This document shows, in pieces, positions 1 through 8,746 of a stretch of DNA of 64,000 bases. Location: NCBI RefSeq assembly GCF_004795855.1, contig NZ_CP039252.1, forward strand, positions 4,464,001-4,528,000, in the 5' to 3' direction. The position numbers and the translations under genes are program-made. Each line of letters opens with the position of its first letter. Positions within the stretch are counted from its first letter, which is position 1. The stretch is from Hydrogenophaga sp. PAMC20947. GTDB lineage: Bacteria > Pseudomonadota > Gammaproteobacteria > Burkholderiales > Burkholderiaceae_C. The notes below the pieces were generated by a model. That model had not been told where the DNA came from. It searched no databases and saw nothing but the letters and a program-made list of their open reading frames with translations.

Positions 1-720
1 GTCCGGTTGCGTCGCCGCGCCCATGTGCTCGCACCCAACGCGGCGTTGTTCGCCACGTTGCGGCTGGACCGCGTGATCCTGGCCAAGGTGATGCGCATCG
101 GATTGCCGACCGGGGTGCAGATGGTGGTGATCTCGATTTCCGAACTGGTGATCCTCGCCTTGGTCAACCGCCATGGCTCGGAGGCCACGGCGGCCTATGG
201 CGCAGTCACCCAGGTCGTGAACTATGTGCAGTTCCCGGCCCTCTCCATCGCCATCACCGCTTCCATCCTCGGGGCTCAGGCCATTGGTGCAGGCGCGCTG
301 GATCGCGTGCGTTCCATCTTGCGCACCGGGCTGGCCCTCAACGCCATCATCACGGGCTCACTGATCCTGATCGGCTACGCCTTGTCGCACTGGCTGCTGG
401 GCCTGTTCATCACGCAACCCGCAGTCCGCCTGCAAGCCGAGCAGCTGCTGCACATCATGCTGTGGAGCCTGTTGCTGTTTGGCTTTCAGGCCGTGGTGGG
501 CGGCATCATGCGCGCCAGTGGCGTGGTTTTGGTGCCGGTGGCGATATCCATCGGTTGCATCGTGCTGGTGCAGGTGCCAGCGGCCTACGCGCTGAATGCA
601 CAGTATGGACTTGAAGGCGTGTGGATGGCCTTTCCCATCACTTACGCCGCCATGCTGGCTTTCCAGACGGCGTACTACAAGCTCGTGTGGAAGTACAAAA
701 AAATTGAGCGACTTGTCTGA
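1..720 (+). CDS. MATE-family multidrug efflux transporter, C-terminal part (5' end outside window)
   Basis: The reading frame is open from the first base and ends with TGA at 718-720, so only about the last 239 residues are present. The visible part has about six hydrophobic segments and starts its homologous core with a run like VMRIGLPTGVQMVV. This matches the start of the second six-helix half of MATE (NorM/DinF-type) cation-coupled drug antiporters of the inner membrane. The end is a short basic tail (YYKLVWKYKK). The substrate cannot be inferred. Family assignment is good; orthology is unknown because the N-terminal half is missing. Confidence 0.8.
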   Translation, partial: VRLRRRAHVLAPNAALFATLRLDRVILAKVMRIGLPTGVQMVVISISELVILALVNRHGSEATAAYGAVTQVVNYVQFPALSIAITASILGAQAIGAGALDRVRSILRTGLALNAIITGSLILIGYALSHWLLGLFITQPAVRLQAEQLLHIMLWSLLLFGFQAVVGGIMRASGVVLVPVAISIGCIVLVQVPAAYALNAQYGLEGVWMAFPITYAAMLAFQTAYYKLVWKYKKIERLV

Positions 721-730
721 GCCTCCGGCT

Positions 731-846
731 GGCAGCGACCCGCGCAGCGGTGGAGTGTGGGGTCCGCCGACCGCCGCGCAGGGCCGCCCCAAGCCAGGTC
801 AGCCCCCTCGGGGGGCAGCGACCCGCGCAGCGGCGGAGCGTGGGGG
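731..846 (+). repeat. GC-rich intergenic repeat, two direct copies
   Basis: Two near-identical direct copies of a 33-nt unit lie at 731-763 and 814-846, between the MATE gene and rnpB. Each begins GGCAGCGACCCGCGCAGCGG. The second copy is identical, base for base, to the reverse complement of 45438-45470 downstream of tldD. A related inverted copy lies inside mpl near 49647-49668. I recognise this as the kind of dispersed repeat common between genes in Comamonadaceae; its function is unknown. Confidence 0.75.
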
Positions 847-859
847 CCACTTTTCAGGG

Positions 860-865
860 GATAAT
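860..865 (+). promoter_or_regulatory. -10 element of the rnpB promoter
   Basis: GATAAT lies 6 nt before the predicted 5' end of RNase P RNA at 872. No convincing -35 box is visible. This site is useful because the RNA start is fixed independently by the closing helix of the RNA, so it calibrates where transcription starts relative to a -10 hexamer in this genome. Confidence 0.65.
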
Positions 866-871
866 CACCCT

Positions 872-1233
872 GTGAAGCGCGCTAGGCCGTCGCTGGTGCA
901 ATCGCCGAAAGGCCGCACTGGAGGAACGTCCGGACTGCACAGGACAGCGTAGGAGGTAATACCTCTCCACCGACCAGTTTGATGGGTTCGCCCAAAGAGC
1001 CCTAAGGTGAGGATCAGAGCAACAGAGACGAGCCGATTCAGTTCGGGTGAAACGGGCAATCTCTACGCGCAGCAATACCAAATAGGCCAGCGTTGACGTG
1101 GTTCCGCGGAGCTGGCGGGTAGGTAGCATCGAGCCGTTTGGGTGACCAGCGGCCCAGAGGAATGACGGTCACGTTCGGGACCCTTGAAAAAGGGTTTTGA
1201 ACGCACAAAATCCGGCGTATCGGCGCGCTTCAC
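872..1233 (+). ncRNA. rnpB: RNase P RNA, bacterial class A
   Basis: This is the catalytic RNA that trims the 5' leaders of tRNA precursors. The 5' end (GTGAAGCGCGC, from 872) pairs with the 3' end (GCGCGCTTCAC, ending 1233) to form the outer P1 helix. Inside are the conserved core stretches: GGAGGAACGTCCGG near 920, CAGAGCAACAGAGA near 1014, CCAAATAGGCCAGC near 1078, GAGGAATGACGGTCACG near 1156 and ATCCGGCGTATCGG near 1210. The length of about 362 nt is normal for class A. The strand is fixed by the order of these blocks. Several long apparent reading frames over this interval are therefore not genes. Confidence 0.95.
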
Positions 1234-1248
1234 ACTTTATTCAATGCG

Positions 1249-2049
1249 TCATACCCGTGGCATGAAGCCCGTGCGAAGGGCGTGTGCCCAATCGGGTCGC
1301 CCATTGCGGTCAGCCACTTCAGCCATCGAATGAAAATCGTAGGCCACGCTGATCAGCTCACAACGCCACTGACCGCTCGCTTTCTCCACCATGGCGTAGC
1401 GCGCATCGGGGCTGCCATTTTCTATCCGGTGGTAGCTGGATTGCGGCAGTGGGTGGTCGTCATCGTAGGCCGGCAGACCCACGCTGCCCGGATTGACGAT
1501 CAGCAGACCGCTGGGCGTGCGCACCGATCGAGGCACATGGGTGTGGCCGCAGGCCAGCAAGGTGATGTGTGGTCCCAGGCGGCTGTCCAGGCGCTCTTCG
1601 ATTTCGGCGGAAGTGGCCAACAGCGCCACCTCACCCACAGGCGTTTCCAGCAGGTATTCGATATCACTTCGCGGGCTGCCGTGGCACAGCGCCACGTCGG
1701 GCCCCAACCGATCGGCCCACCTGCGGCCTTCGTGAAGGCGTTTGTCTCCAGGGTTGGCATGGCTGCCAATCCAGGCCTTGGTATCTTCATCAATGGCAGC
1801 GCTGGTAAAGGCGTCGGACTGGTTTTGTCGGTTCAGTGGCAAGCTCAGAACCTGCCGTTCGTGGTTGCCGCCGACGTGATGCCAATCGAGCTGACGCAAC
1901 AGCTCGGCGGTTTCCTGGGGCAGCAAGGGGCCGCTCAACGTATCGCCCAGGTTGATCACCGCATCCGGCTGGTGCCGCCGGATATCTTTCATGATGGCCT
2001 GCAAAGCGGCTAGGTTGCCGTGGATGTCAGAGACGAAAGCGATGCGCAT
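1249..2049 (-). CDS. Metallophosphoesterase (calcineurin-like)
   Basis: A 266-residue protein. The start was chosen at ATG 2049, because the family motif follows at once (MRIAFVSDIHGN). Metal-binding motifs of the calcineurin-like phosphoesterase fold are in order: SDIHGN near residues 7-12, INLGDTLSGP near 37-46, GGNHER near 64-69, CHGS near 122 and ACGHTHVPR near 175-183. It probably hydrolyses a phosphoester or phosphodiester; the substrate is unknown. It is the last gene of a likely minus-strand operon behind the iron-permease-like gene (gap 37 nt). A longer frame upstream overlaps that gene and has no family similarity. Confidence 0.88.
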   Translation of the reverse strand: MRIAFVSDIHGNLAALQAIMKDIRRHQPDAVINLGDTLSGPLLPQETAELLRQLDWHHVGGNHERQVLSLPLNRQNQSDAFTSAAIDEDTKAWIGSHANPGDKRLHEGRRWADRLGPDVALCHGSPRSDIEYLLETPVGEVALLATSAEIEERLDSRLGPHITLLACGHTHVPRSVRTPSGLLIVNPGSVGLPAYDDDHPLPQSSYHRIENGSPDARYAMVEKASGQWRCELISVAYDFHSMAEVADRNGRPDWAHALRTGFMPRV

Positions 2050-2086
2050 GACAGGGCATTCCCCAAGGGTTGATGTGGCGCCGCGA

Positions 2087-2500
2087 TCAGGCTTCTGGCG
2101 TACCCGTGTCAACCAGCCCTTTGTCCAGCTCAACCCGCGCTGCGGCGGCCAGCGCCTGGTACTTGGCGCGAAACGCGTCCAGGTTGTCCTCTTCCAGCTC
2201 TTCCAGATCCAGCAGGGCGTTGTGCGCGCCCTGGGTGGCACGGATCAACTCGTCCAGCTTCACCTGAATCGCCTCGGTGTCGCGGTTCTGCGTGTTCTGG
2301 ATCAGGAACACCATCAGGAACGTGATGATGGTGGTGCCGGTGTTGATCACCAGCTGCCAGGTGTCGCTGAAGCCAAAGAGTGGGCCGGTGATCAACCACA
2401 CCACGATCACCGCCGCAGCCAGCGAAAACACCCGCGGTCGTCCGCAAAAATGGGCCGCAGCCTTGGCGAATCGGGAGTAGCCGGAGTTTGGGTAAATCAT
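2087..2500 (-). CDS. Low-affinity iron permease family membrane protein
   Basis: A 137-residue protein with two hydrophobic segments (roughly residues 27-45 and 53-72). They are separated by a short loop and followed by LIQNTQNRDTEAIQVKLDEL and an acidic helical tail. The NTQNRD block after the second membrane segment is characteristic of the PF04120 family, named after the yeast Fet4 permease. Short bacterial members have no proven transport role. Start ATG 2500 is preceded by CAGGAC, a usable ribosome site, 11 nt after the stop of the NUDIX-MBL gene, so the two are probably co-transcribed. Confidence 0.8.
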   Translation of the reverse strand: MIYPNSGYSRFAKAAAHFCGRPRVFSLAAAVIVVWLITGPLFGFSDTWQLVINTGTTIITFLMVFLIQNTQNRDTEAIQVKLDELIRATQGAHNALLDLEELEEDNLDAFRAKYQALAAAARVELDKGLVDTGTPEA

Positions 2501-2511
2501 GTCCTGAGCGT

Positions 2512-4203
2512 TCAGAGGTTGAAGCCGCTCAGGCTCTGGAGGCGTTCCACGTGGGCCAGCATCGAGCGCTTGGCCACGGGCCAGAGCCGGTCGGGCACGT
2601 CGTCGTAGGCCAGTTTCACCCAGTCGTCCATGGTGCCGTGTGGCACGGCTTGCATCGCGCGCGCCACTTTGGCTTCGCGGGCCAGGCGGTGGGCCTTGAG
2701 ATGTTGGACGGCGGCTTTGGCACCACCCTCCAGGGGGGCGGAGCGGTTGTCGGGGCTGAGGCGGAGGTCGCCCAGCACATAGCCATGGGCTGGCAAGATG
2801 AAATCGATGTGGTGTTCGTCGCAAAGTGCGGCGAGCTTGTCCAGGGAATCCAGGTAATTGCCCATGTGACCATCCGGTGGGTCGATCACCGTGGTGCTGC
2901 CGTTAAGAATGTGGTCGCCAGAAATCAGCAATCCATCTTCCTCCAACACCAGACACAGGTGGTTGGCCGCATGTCCGGGCGTGTGGACCACACGCAGGGT
3001 GTGTTGCGTTTCACCGGAGGTATTTTTGAGCGCGAGGCGTTCGTTGTCGGCCAAGCAGCGTTCTGGGATGAAATGGCTGTTCGCACGCGCGGTGGCGGCA
3101 CTGGGCAAGCCCAGTATGGGGGGCTTGTTGGCGCAAAGCGCCTGCAAGAGGGGTGCGCCGGGCGAGTGGTCAGCGTGTGAATGCGTGCAAACAATGAAAC
3201 GGATGTCGCCTCCAGCGGCGCGCCACAGGCGCTCGATGTGTTCAGGCTCGGCCGGGCCAGGGTCAATGGCGATGTAGCCTGTGGTCGGGTCGCCGATCAG
3301 GTAGCTGTTGGTGCCGGGGCCGGTCATGAACCCGGGGTTGGGCGCGGTCAGGCGCACCGCGTTTTTGAGCAGCGGCACGGGGCGCTCGGTCTGCCAGCCC
3401 AGCTCGTGGTTGATCTGGCCATCGGGGCTGACCAGCGCGAGTTCACCAAAAGGGGCTTCGTGTTCCATGTGGCGCGATTCGGCGCCGTTCAGGAGCCCGG
3501 CGCGGGGGCAGCTGGTGAACAGGGGCTCTTCGCTGGCTGCGCAAGTATTCAACACCGATTCAACGGTGTCGTGGGCCTTCAAGCGGTCCAGCGTCCGGAT
3601 GGTCGGGAAGATGATGAAAAAATGGCCAGCTTCGTGGCGCGTCAAGGCTTCAGCGGGCCGTATCCACAGAGGTTCAAACTGCTCAGACTCGTCGGCTTCG
3701 GGCTCCTGCTCTTCGGGCATGCGGGCGATCAGAAACGGCACGTCAAAGCGCCGCGGCAGATCGCGATCCGTGATCCAGTGGGCGAGCACGAACACCTCGG
3801 CGCCGGCCAGCGTGAGGCCGCGGGCCGCACATTGGGGGGCGAAAGGCGCCTGGCGATCCAGCGCAGCGATGTCTTCGGCGCTGGCATGGGAACCATCGGC
3901 CCGCCGGGCCAGCAATATGCCCAGCTCTTCGAAGCTCTCACGGATCGCCGCAATGGCCTGTGTCAGATGCAGATCGCTCTGGGTGTCCCGGCGCGTCGAC
4001 AGCCCGTGGGCCTGTGCGTCGGCGGCGTCGATGCCGCCGCCGGGGAACACGTAGGCACCGGGCGCGAAACTGGCTGTTGTCGAACGGCGCGTCATCAGCA
4101 CTTCAATGCCTTGCGGGCTGTCGCGCAGCAGCAGGACGGTGGCGGCGGGGCGCGGCGCGGCAGGCGCACGCTGGGGGTGGAGCAGTTGGGTAGAGCGGAC
4201 CAT
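2512..4203 (-). CDS. NUDIX hydrolase fused to a metallo-beta-lactamase-fold hydrolase
   Basis: A 563-residue two-domain protein. The N-terminal part (about residues 18-230) has a NUDIX-like core with GAYVFPGGG near 47-55 and [10 protein letters not shown] near 88-97, the RExxxEExG-type catalytic box. The C-terminal part (about 270-520) is a metallo-beta-lactamase fold with the zinc motif THSHADH near 340 and further ligands in [10 protein letters not shown] and SGDHIL. NUDIX domains hydrolyse nucleoside-diphosphate-linked compounds; MBL-fold enzymes often hydrolyse thioesters or phosphoesters. The joint substrate is unknown; a CoA-thioester is one possibility. The start at 4203 follows a -10-like CACAAT by 6 nt. 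It diverges from dapF. Confidence 0.85.
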   Translation of the reverse strand: MVRSTQLLHPQRAPAAPRPAATVLLLRDSPQGIEVLMTRRSTTASFAPGAYVFPGGGIDAADAQAHGLSTRRDTQSDLHLTQAIAAIRESFEELGILLARRADGSHASAEDIAALDRQAPFAPQCAARGLTLAGAEVFVLAHWITDRDLPRRFDVPFLIARMPEEQEPEADESEQFEPLWIRPAEALTRHEAGHFFIIFPTIRTLDRLKAHDTVESVLNTCAASEEPLFTSCPRAGLLNGAESRHMEHEAPFGELALVSPDGQINHELGWQTERPVPLLKNAVRLTAPNPGFMTGPGTNSYLIGDPTTGYIAIDPGPAEPEHIERLWRAAGGDIRFIVCTHSHADHSPGAPLLQALCANKPPILGLPSAATARANSHFIPERCLADNERLALKNTSGETQHTLRVVHTPGHAANHLCLVLEEDGLLISGDHILNGSTTVIDPPDGHMGNYLDSLDKLAALCDEHHIDFILPAHGYVLGDLRLSPDNRSAPLEGGAKAAVQHLKAHRLAREAKVARAMQAVPHGTMDDWVKLAYDDVPDRLWPVAKRSMLAHVERLQSLSGFNL

Positions 4204-4209
4204 GGCGAC

Positions 4210-4215
4210 ATTGTG
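4210..4215 (-). promoter_or_regulatory. -10-like element 6 nt before the NUDIX-MBL start
   Basis: On the minus strand CACAAT is followed by exactly 6 nt and then ATG (4203). It lies back to back with the dapF element at 4262. No ribosome-binding site separates it from the start, consistent with a leaderless mRNA. No clear -35 is visible. Confidence 0.45.
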
Positions 4216-4261
4216 CGCCGAGACCCGGTGCCCTTTCCTGGCCCCTGGGCGGCGGAACACG

Positions 4262-4267
4262 GATAAT
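4262..4267 (+). promoter_or_regulatory. -10-like element 6 nt before the dapF start
   Basis: GATAAT followed by 6 nt and ATG (4274). This is the same geometry as rnpB's -10 to RNA start, so transcription would begin at or next to the start codon. No good -35 box is visible. Confidence 0.5.
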
Positions 4268-4273
4268 CGACCC

Positions 4274-5149
4274 ATGCACATCCGCTTCACCAAAATGCAA
4301 GGCGCAGGCAACGACTTTGTCGTGCTGGACGAAACGCGCGGGCCGCTCGGGCTGTCCCATGCGCAATACCGCTGGATCGCCGACCGCCACTTCGGCGTGG
4401 GCGCCGACCAGATTCTCAGCGTGCGTCCATCCCCCGCGGAAGGCCTGGATTTTGAATACGTGATCCACAACGCCGACGGCGGTGAGGTCGAGCACTGCGG
4501 GAATGGCGCGCGGTGTTTTGTGCGCTACGTGCACGAGAAAAAACTCACCGAACGCAACCCGGTTCGGGTGAAAGTGAAAAATGGCGAGTTGTCGCTGCAG
4601 ATGGATGGTGATGGCCGTGTGACCGTCGACATGGGTCCGCCGGTGTTTGCGCCTGACCGAGTGCCGTTCGATGCAACTGGGCTGGACCCTCAGGCCATGG
4701 GGAACTTCGATCGTTGGCCTCTGGATCTGCCCGATGTCGGTGAGATCCTGCTGTCGGTCGTGTCCATGGGCAATCCCCACACCGTCTTGCTGGTGGGGGA
4801 TGTAGACACCGCCCCGGTCTTGCAATGGGGTCCGGTGCTTGAATCCCACCCCCGGTTTCCTGCGCGGGTGAATGTCGGTTTCCTGCAGGTGGTGAACCGG
4901 GGGACAGTGCGTTTGCGGGTGTTTGAGCGGGGAGCGGGCGAAACCCTGGCCTGCGGGACGGGCGCCTGTGCGGCCGTGGTTGCCGGGATCCGGCTCGGGC
5001 TGCTGGATGCGAAGGTCGACGTGCACACCCAGGGTGGTGTGCTCACCATTGAATGGCAGGACGGTCCTGGGCACAACGCCCCGGTGTTCCTGACCGGGCC
5101 GGCCACCACGGTGTTCGAGGGCTCAATCGACGTGCCCGATCTCGCCTGA
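4274..5149 (+). CDS. dapF: Diaminopimelate epimerase
   Basis: A 291-residue cytoplasmic enzyme converting LL- to meso-diaminopimelate, the last shared step of lysine and peptidoglycan precursor synthesis. The two catalytic cysteines are visible in their family contexts: C75 in EHCGNGARC and C227 in LACGTGACA. The N-terminus [11 protein letters not shown] is diagnostic. The start at 4274 gives the family N-terminus directly. Downstream genes are DUF484 and xerC, the order also seen around dapF in Escherichia coli. Its product meso-DAP is used by MurE, encoded in this window. Confidence 0.97.
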   Translation: MHIRFTKMQGAGNDFVVLDETRGPLGLSHAQYRWIADRHFGVGADQILSVRPSPAEGLDFEYVIHNADGGEVEHCGNGARCFVRYVHEKKLTERNPVRVKVKNGELSLQMDGDGRVTVDMGPPVFAPDRVPFDATGLDPQAMGNFDRWPLDLPDVGEILLSVVSMGNPHTVLLVGDVDTAPVLQWGPVLESHPRFPARVNVGFLQVVNRGTVRLRVFERGAGETLACGTGACAAVVAGIRLGLLDAKVDVHTQGGVLTIEWQDGPGHNAPVFLTGPATTVFEGSIDVPDLA

Positions 5150-5177
5150 AAAACCCCTGCGCTATGCTTCCAAGAAC

Positions 5178-5879
5178 ATGACCGAATCCAACATCCCCCC
5201 GATCACCGAAGACGATATTGCCAACTACCTGGCCAACACGCCCGATTTTTTCGAGCGCCATGCCAACGTCCTGGCCACCGTCCAGCTGACCAGCCCACAC
5301 GGCAACCGTGCCGTCAGCCTGCAAGAGCGCCAGGCTGAAATGCTGCGCGAGAAGATCAAGGGACTGGAGCTGAAGGCGGCGGAAATGATCCGCCATGGTC
5401 AGGAAAACTCCGCCATCGCCGACCGGCTGCAGCAATGGACGCGTACCTTGCTGCTGACCCGCGATGCACGCGAGTTGCCCCGCGTGATCACGCGGGCGGT
5501 CGCCGATGATTTTCTGGTGCCGCAGGTGGCGATCAAGGTCTGGGGTGTTTTGCCCGAATTTGACGGCGAGCCGTATGCCCAGCATGCCAGTGAAGACGTG
5601 CGGGCCTTTGCGTCATCGCTGTCTTTGCCCTACTGCGGCGCCAACCCCGGCCTGGAGGCCGCGCAATGGCTGGACGACACCACGGCGGCTGCTTCCCTGG
5701 CGCTGATTCCATTGCGTGCCGGTGCCGCGCCTCAGGCTTTTGGTCTGCTGGTGTTGGCCTCGGCTGATCCGCAGCGCTTCGGCGCCGACATGGGCACGAG
5801 TTTTCTGGAGCGCATCGGTGAGCTGACCAGCGCAGCGCTCTCCCGTCTGCGCCCCGAGGTCAAGCCAGACCTCGACTGA
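5178..5879 (+). CDS. DUF484 family protein
   Basis: A 233-residue protein with the DUF484 opening (ITEDDIANYLANTPDFFERH near residues 7-26) and the block TSPHGNRAVSLQERQ. A helical linker and a GAF-like C-terminal region follow, with LALIPLRAG and FGLLVLASADPQRF. The function is unknown. It is regularly encoded between dapF and xerC in proteobacteria, as here: 28 nt after dapF and 19 nt before the chosen xerC start. It may be part of the same transcript. Confidence 0.9.
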   Translation: MTESNIPPITEDDIANYLANTPDFFERHANVLATVQLTSPHGNRAVSLQERQAEMLREKIKGLELKAAEMIRHGQENSAIADRLQQWTRTLLLTRDARELPRVITRAVADDFLVPQVAIKVWGVLPEFDGEPYAQHASEDVRAFASSLSLPYCGANPGLEAAQWLDDTTAAASLALIPLRAGAAPQAFGLLVLASADPQRFGADMGTSFLERIGELTSAALSRLRPEVKPDLD

Positions 5880-5898
5880 ACTTCAAGTGGAGGAACCG

Positions 5899-6924
5899 GT
5901 GCCCGCGTCTGCCCCTGTGCCGGATCCCGCGCGGACCGACGATGAAACACTGATTCAGACCTACCTGACCCATGTGCGCGTGGAAAAGCGCCTGGCCGAT
6001 CGCACCGTCGCGCTCTACACCCTGGATCTGGAGCGCCTGATGGCCTCGGCTCTGGACGCCGGCGTGGCGCTGCGACAGGTGCGCAACACCCACATCCGGC
6101 GCTGGGTCGCCCAGATGCACAGCGGCGGACGCAGTGCCCGGGGCATTGCGCTCATCCTGTCGGGTTGGCGCGGCCTGTACGTCTGGATGGGACGACAAGG
6201 CCTGATGGATCACAACCCGGTACAGGATGTTCGTGCGCCCAAAGCGGGCAAGCCCTTGCCCAAAGCGCTGGGGGTCGATGAATCGGTCCAGCTGGCGTCG
6301 CATGTCGAGGTCGCCGATCCACCGGGGCTTGAAGCCCGGGACCGCTGCATCACCGAACTGCTCTATGGCTGCGGGCTGCGCATCGGTGAACTCGTGGGGC
6401 TCGATGCATCCGCCAGCGCTTCGGCGCGCGGCTGGATCGACCAGGAAGCGGGCGAAGCCCATGTGCTCGGCAAAGGCGCCAAACGCCGCAGTGTGCCGGT
6501 GGGCCGACAGGCCCTGGCCTCACTGGCCGAGTGGCTGGCCTTGCGCAGCACGTGGGCGCGGGATGACGCGGCCTTGTTCATTGGCTCCCGCGGGCAGCGC
6601 CTCACGCCGCAACACATCCGCGTGCGTCTCAAGCGCCGCTCGCAGCTGGCCGGTTTGAGCACACCGGTTCACCCCCACATGCTGCGCCACTCGTTTGCCA
6701 GCCACGTGCTGCAATCCAGCGGTGATCTGAGAGCGGTGCAAGAGCTGCTGGGCCACGCCAGCATCAGCACGACGCAGGTCTACACCCGGCTCGATTTCCA
6801 GCACCTGGCCAAGGTGTACGACGCGGCGCATCCGCGGGCCCATGCCAGTCCGGCCTCCGGTGCGCCTTATCCAGAAGTCCCCGCTTTGGCCGTCAGGGCC
6901 GAACCCGACTCAGAGGCCGTATGA
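5899..6924 (+). CDS. xerC: Site-specific tyrosine recombinase XerC
   Basis: A 341-residue enzyme that, with XerD, resolves chromosome dimers at dif during division. The N-terminal core-binding domain covers about residues 15-120. The catalytic domain shows R161 (GCGLRIGEL), a lysine in the KGAKRR beta-hairpin, H260/R263 (HMLRHSF), H286 (LLGHAS) and the nucleophile Y295 (TTQVYTRL). The start was placed at GTG 5899 because GGAGG at 5889-5893 sits 5 nt upstream; an in-frame GTG at 5887 is the alternative. The gene order dapF-DUF484-xerC supports XerC over XerD. Confidence 0.95.
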   Translation: MPASAPVPDPARTDDETLIQTYLTHVRVEKRLADRTVALYTLDLERLMASALDAGVALRQVRNTHIRRWVAQMHSGGRSARGIALILSGWRGLYVWMGRQGLMDHNPVQDVRAPKAGKPLPKALGVDESVQLASHVEVADPPGLEARDRCITELLYGCGLRIGELVGLDASASASARGWIDQEAGEAHVLGKGAKRRSVPVGRQALASLAEWLALRSTWARDDAALFIGSRGQRLTPQHIRVRLKRRSQLAGLSTPVHPHMLRHSFASHVLQSSGDLRAVQELLGHASISTTQVYTRLDFQHLAKVYDAAHPRAHASPASGAPYPEVPALAVRAEPDSEAV

Positions 6925-7060
6925 ATGCATGTCTGAATGGCCCCGTCCGGCGCTGAGGCCGGGTTATCCCTCTAGGACTTCAACCGCTGGTAAAGAGAAT
7001 CTGTCCATAAGCGTATTCGCATTTGCTTCTTATTCTTATTGGCCACCCACGGAGACAACC

Positions 7061-7495
7061 ATGTTCAAGATTCTGTCCTTTCTCAAGTCCGCCGCCATCG
7101 CCACGGCATTGATCCTGCCACTCGCAGCGAGTGCCGAAGAGCCGATCAAAACCGTTTACCACATGAGTGAGGGCATTCCTCAGGCCTCGCGCGGGCTCAA
7201 CAACATCCGCAACCATCTCGCGGCGGACCCCACGGCCAAGATTGTGGTGGTGGCCCATGGGCTGGGGATCGATTTTCTGCTGCAAGGCGCGACCAACCAG
7301 ATGGAACAGCCTTACGCGGGCATCATTGCCGACCTGACCAACCAAGGGGTGGAGTTCCGCGTGTGCAACAACACGCTTGTCTCTCGCAAAATCGATCCCA
7401 GCAAGGTGGTGCTCGAAGCCAAGGTGGTGCCTTCCGGCGTGGCAGAGGTGGCCCGCCTGCAGGCCCGCGAAGGCTTTGTTTACCTCAAACCCTGA
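7061..7495 (+). CDS. Secreted DsrE-family protein
   Basis: A 144-residue protein starting with a signal peptide: FKILSFLKSAAIATALILPL, then likely cleavage after ASA near residue 22. The mature part has a DsrE/DsrF-like fold pattern: KTVYHMSEG, a strand IVVVAHGLGIDFLL and FRVCNNTL with the single cysteine, then VVPSGVAEVARLQAREGFVYLKP. Related proteins are common as periplasmic proteins in proteobacteria; their function is not settled and I do not assign a sulfur-transfer role. GGAG at 7051-7054 supports ATG 7061. A strong terminator follows, so it is probably monocistronic. Confidence 0.8.
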   Translation: MFKILSFLKSAAIATALILPLAASAEEPIKTVYHMSEGIPQASRGLNNIRNHLAADPTAKIVVVAHGLGIDFLLQGATNQMEQPYAGIIADLTNQGVEFRVCNNTLVSRKIDPSKVVLEAKVVPSGVAEVARLQAREGFVYLKP

Positions 7496-7520
7496 GTCCT
7501 GTCCGTTCTCTCCTGACAGA

Positions 7521-7546
7521 AGCCGGGCAAGCCCCGGCTTTTTTTT
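7521..7546 (+). terminator. Rho-independent terminator after the DsrE-family gene
   Basis: A GC stem (AGCCGGG and CCCGGCT arms around a short loop) is followed directly by eight T residues at 7539-7546. It separates the DsrE-family gene from the CobW-family gene. Confidence 0.9.
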
Positions 7547-7663
7547 GGACCGGGTGATTTGCTCGCCAACTGATCCGTGTGCTGCACAGGGGATGCGGGT
7601 CTGGTCTACACTTTCTGGCTTTGACGGCCTGAGCCGTTGACCCCACCCTGATTCTGATCTGCC

Positions 7664-8746
7664 ATGTCCCTTATTCCTGCAACCATCCTCACCGGTTTTC
7701 TCGGCTCGGGCAAAACGACCTTGCTCAAGCGCGTTCTCAGTGAGGCCCACGGCCAGAAAATCGCGGTGATCGAGAACGAGTTCGGTGAAGAGAACATCGA
7801 CAGCGATATCCTGGTATCGGACACCACCGAAAACATCATCCAGATGAGCAATGGCTGCATCTGCTGCACCATTCGCGACGATTTGCGGGCCACGCTGCAA
7901 GATCTGGCGACACGCAAGCGCAAAGGCGAGATCGAATTTGACCGTGTGGTGATTGAAACCACGGGGCTGGCCGATCCGGGGCCGGTGGCGCAGACCTTTT
8001 TCATGGACGATGAGGTCGCCGAGCAGTACCTGCTGGATTCCATCCTGACCTTGGTGGATGCCAAACATGCAGCCCAACAACTCAACGACCGCCAGGAAGC
8101 GCGTCGCCAGGTGGGGTTCGCCGATCAGATTTTTATCAGCAAGGCCGATCTCGTCAGCGCCGAAGAGCTGGATGCCCTGACCCACCGACTCAAGCACATG
8201 AATCCTCGCGCACCCATGCGCCCGGTGCATTTTGGCGAAGTGGCGATCAAGGAAGTGTTTGACCTGCGGGGCTTCAACCTCAATGCCAAACTGGATATCG
8301 ATCCCGATTTCCTCAAGACAGACGACCATGAACATGGCCATGAGGGCCATGAAGGTCACGACCATGCGCCGGGCGAAAGCTGCAACCACCCCTCTCACCA
8401 GGAGGGTCATGCGCACGACAAAGACCATGGGCACCACCACCATCACGATGACGACGTGAAGAGCTTTGTCTACCGGGCAACCCGTCCGTTCAATCCGGCC
8501 AAGCTCGAAGACTTTCTGGGGGCCGTGGTGCAGGTGTACGGCCCGCGCATGCTGCGCTACAAGGGTGTTCTGGACATGCAGGGCACCGATCGCAAGGTCA
8601 TTTTCCAAGGCGTGCACCAGCTGATGGGCAGCGATCTGGGTCCCGCCTGGGGCGAAAACGAAGAGCGTGTCAGCAAGATGGTGTTCATCGGCCTGGATTT
8701 GCCCCGCGACATTCTGGTTCAAGGTCTGGATCAGGCGCTGGTCTGA
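7664..8746 (+). CDS. CobW/COG0523-family GTP-binding metallochaperone with His-rich loop
   Basis: A 360-residue P-loop GTPase of the G3E family. Walker A is GFLGSGKTT (11-19), the metal-binding CICC motif is at 65-68, and the ETTGLADP and ISKADLV motifs are present. A region of about 45 residues near 222-265 is extremely rich in His, Asp and Glu (for example GHHHHHDDD). The CobW C-terminal domain follows. Members deliver metals such as zinc, cobalt or iron to client enzymes; the CxCC motif plus the His-rich loop points to zinc, but the metal is not shown by sequence. The 168-nt upstream gap contains no clear Zur site that I can recognise. Confidence 0.9.
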   Translation: MSLIPATILTGFLGSGKTTLLKRVLSEAHGQKIAVIENEFGEENIDSDILVSDTTENIIQMSNGCICCTIRDDLRATLQDLATRKRKGEIEFDRVVIETTGLADPGPVAQTFFMDDEVAEQYLLDSILTLVDAKHAAQQLNDRQEARRQVGFADQIFISKADLVSAEELDALTHRLKHMNPRAPMRPVHFGEVAIKEVFDLRGFNLNAKLDIDPDFLKTDDHEHGHEGHEGHDHAPGESCNHPSHQEGHAHDKDHGHHHHHDDDVKSFVYRATRPFNPAKLEDFLGAVVQVYGPRMLRYKGVLDMQGTDRKVIFQGVHQLMGSDLGPAWGENEERVSKMVFIGLDLPRDILVQGLDQALV

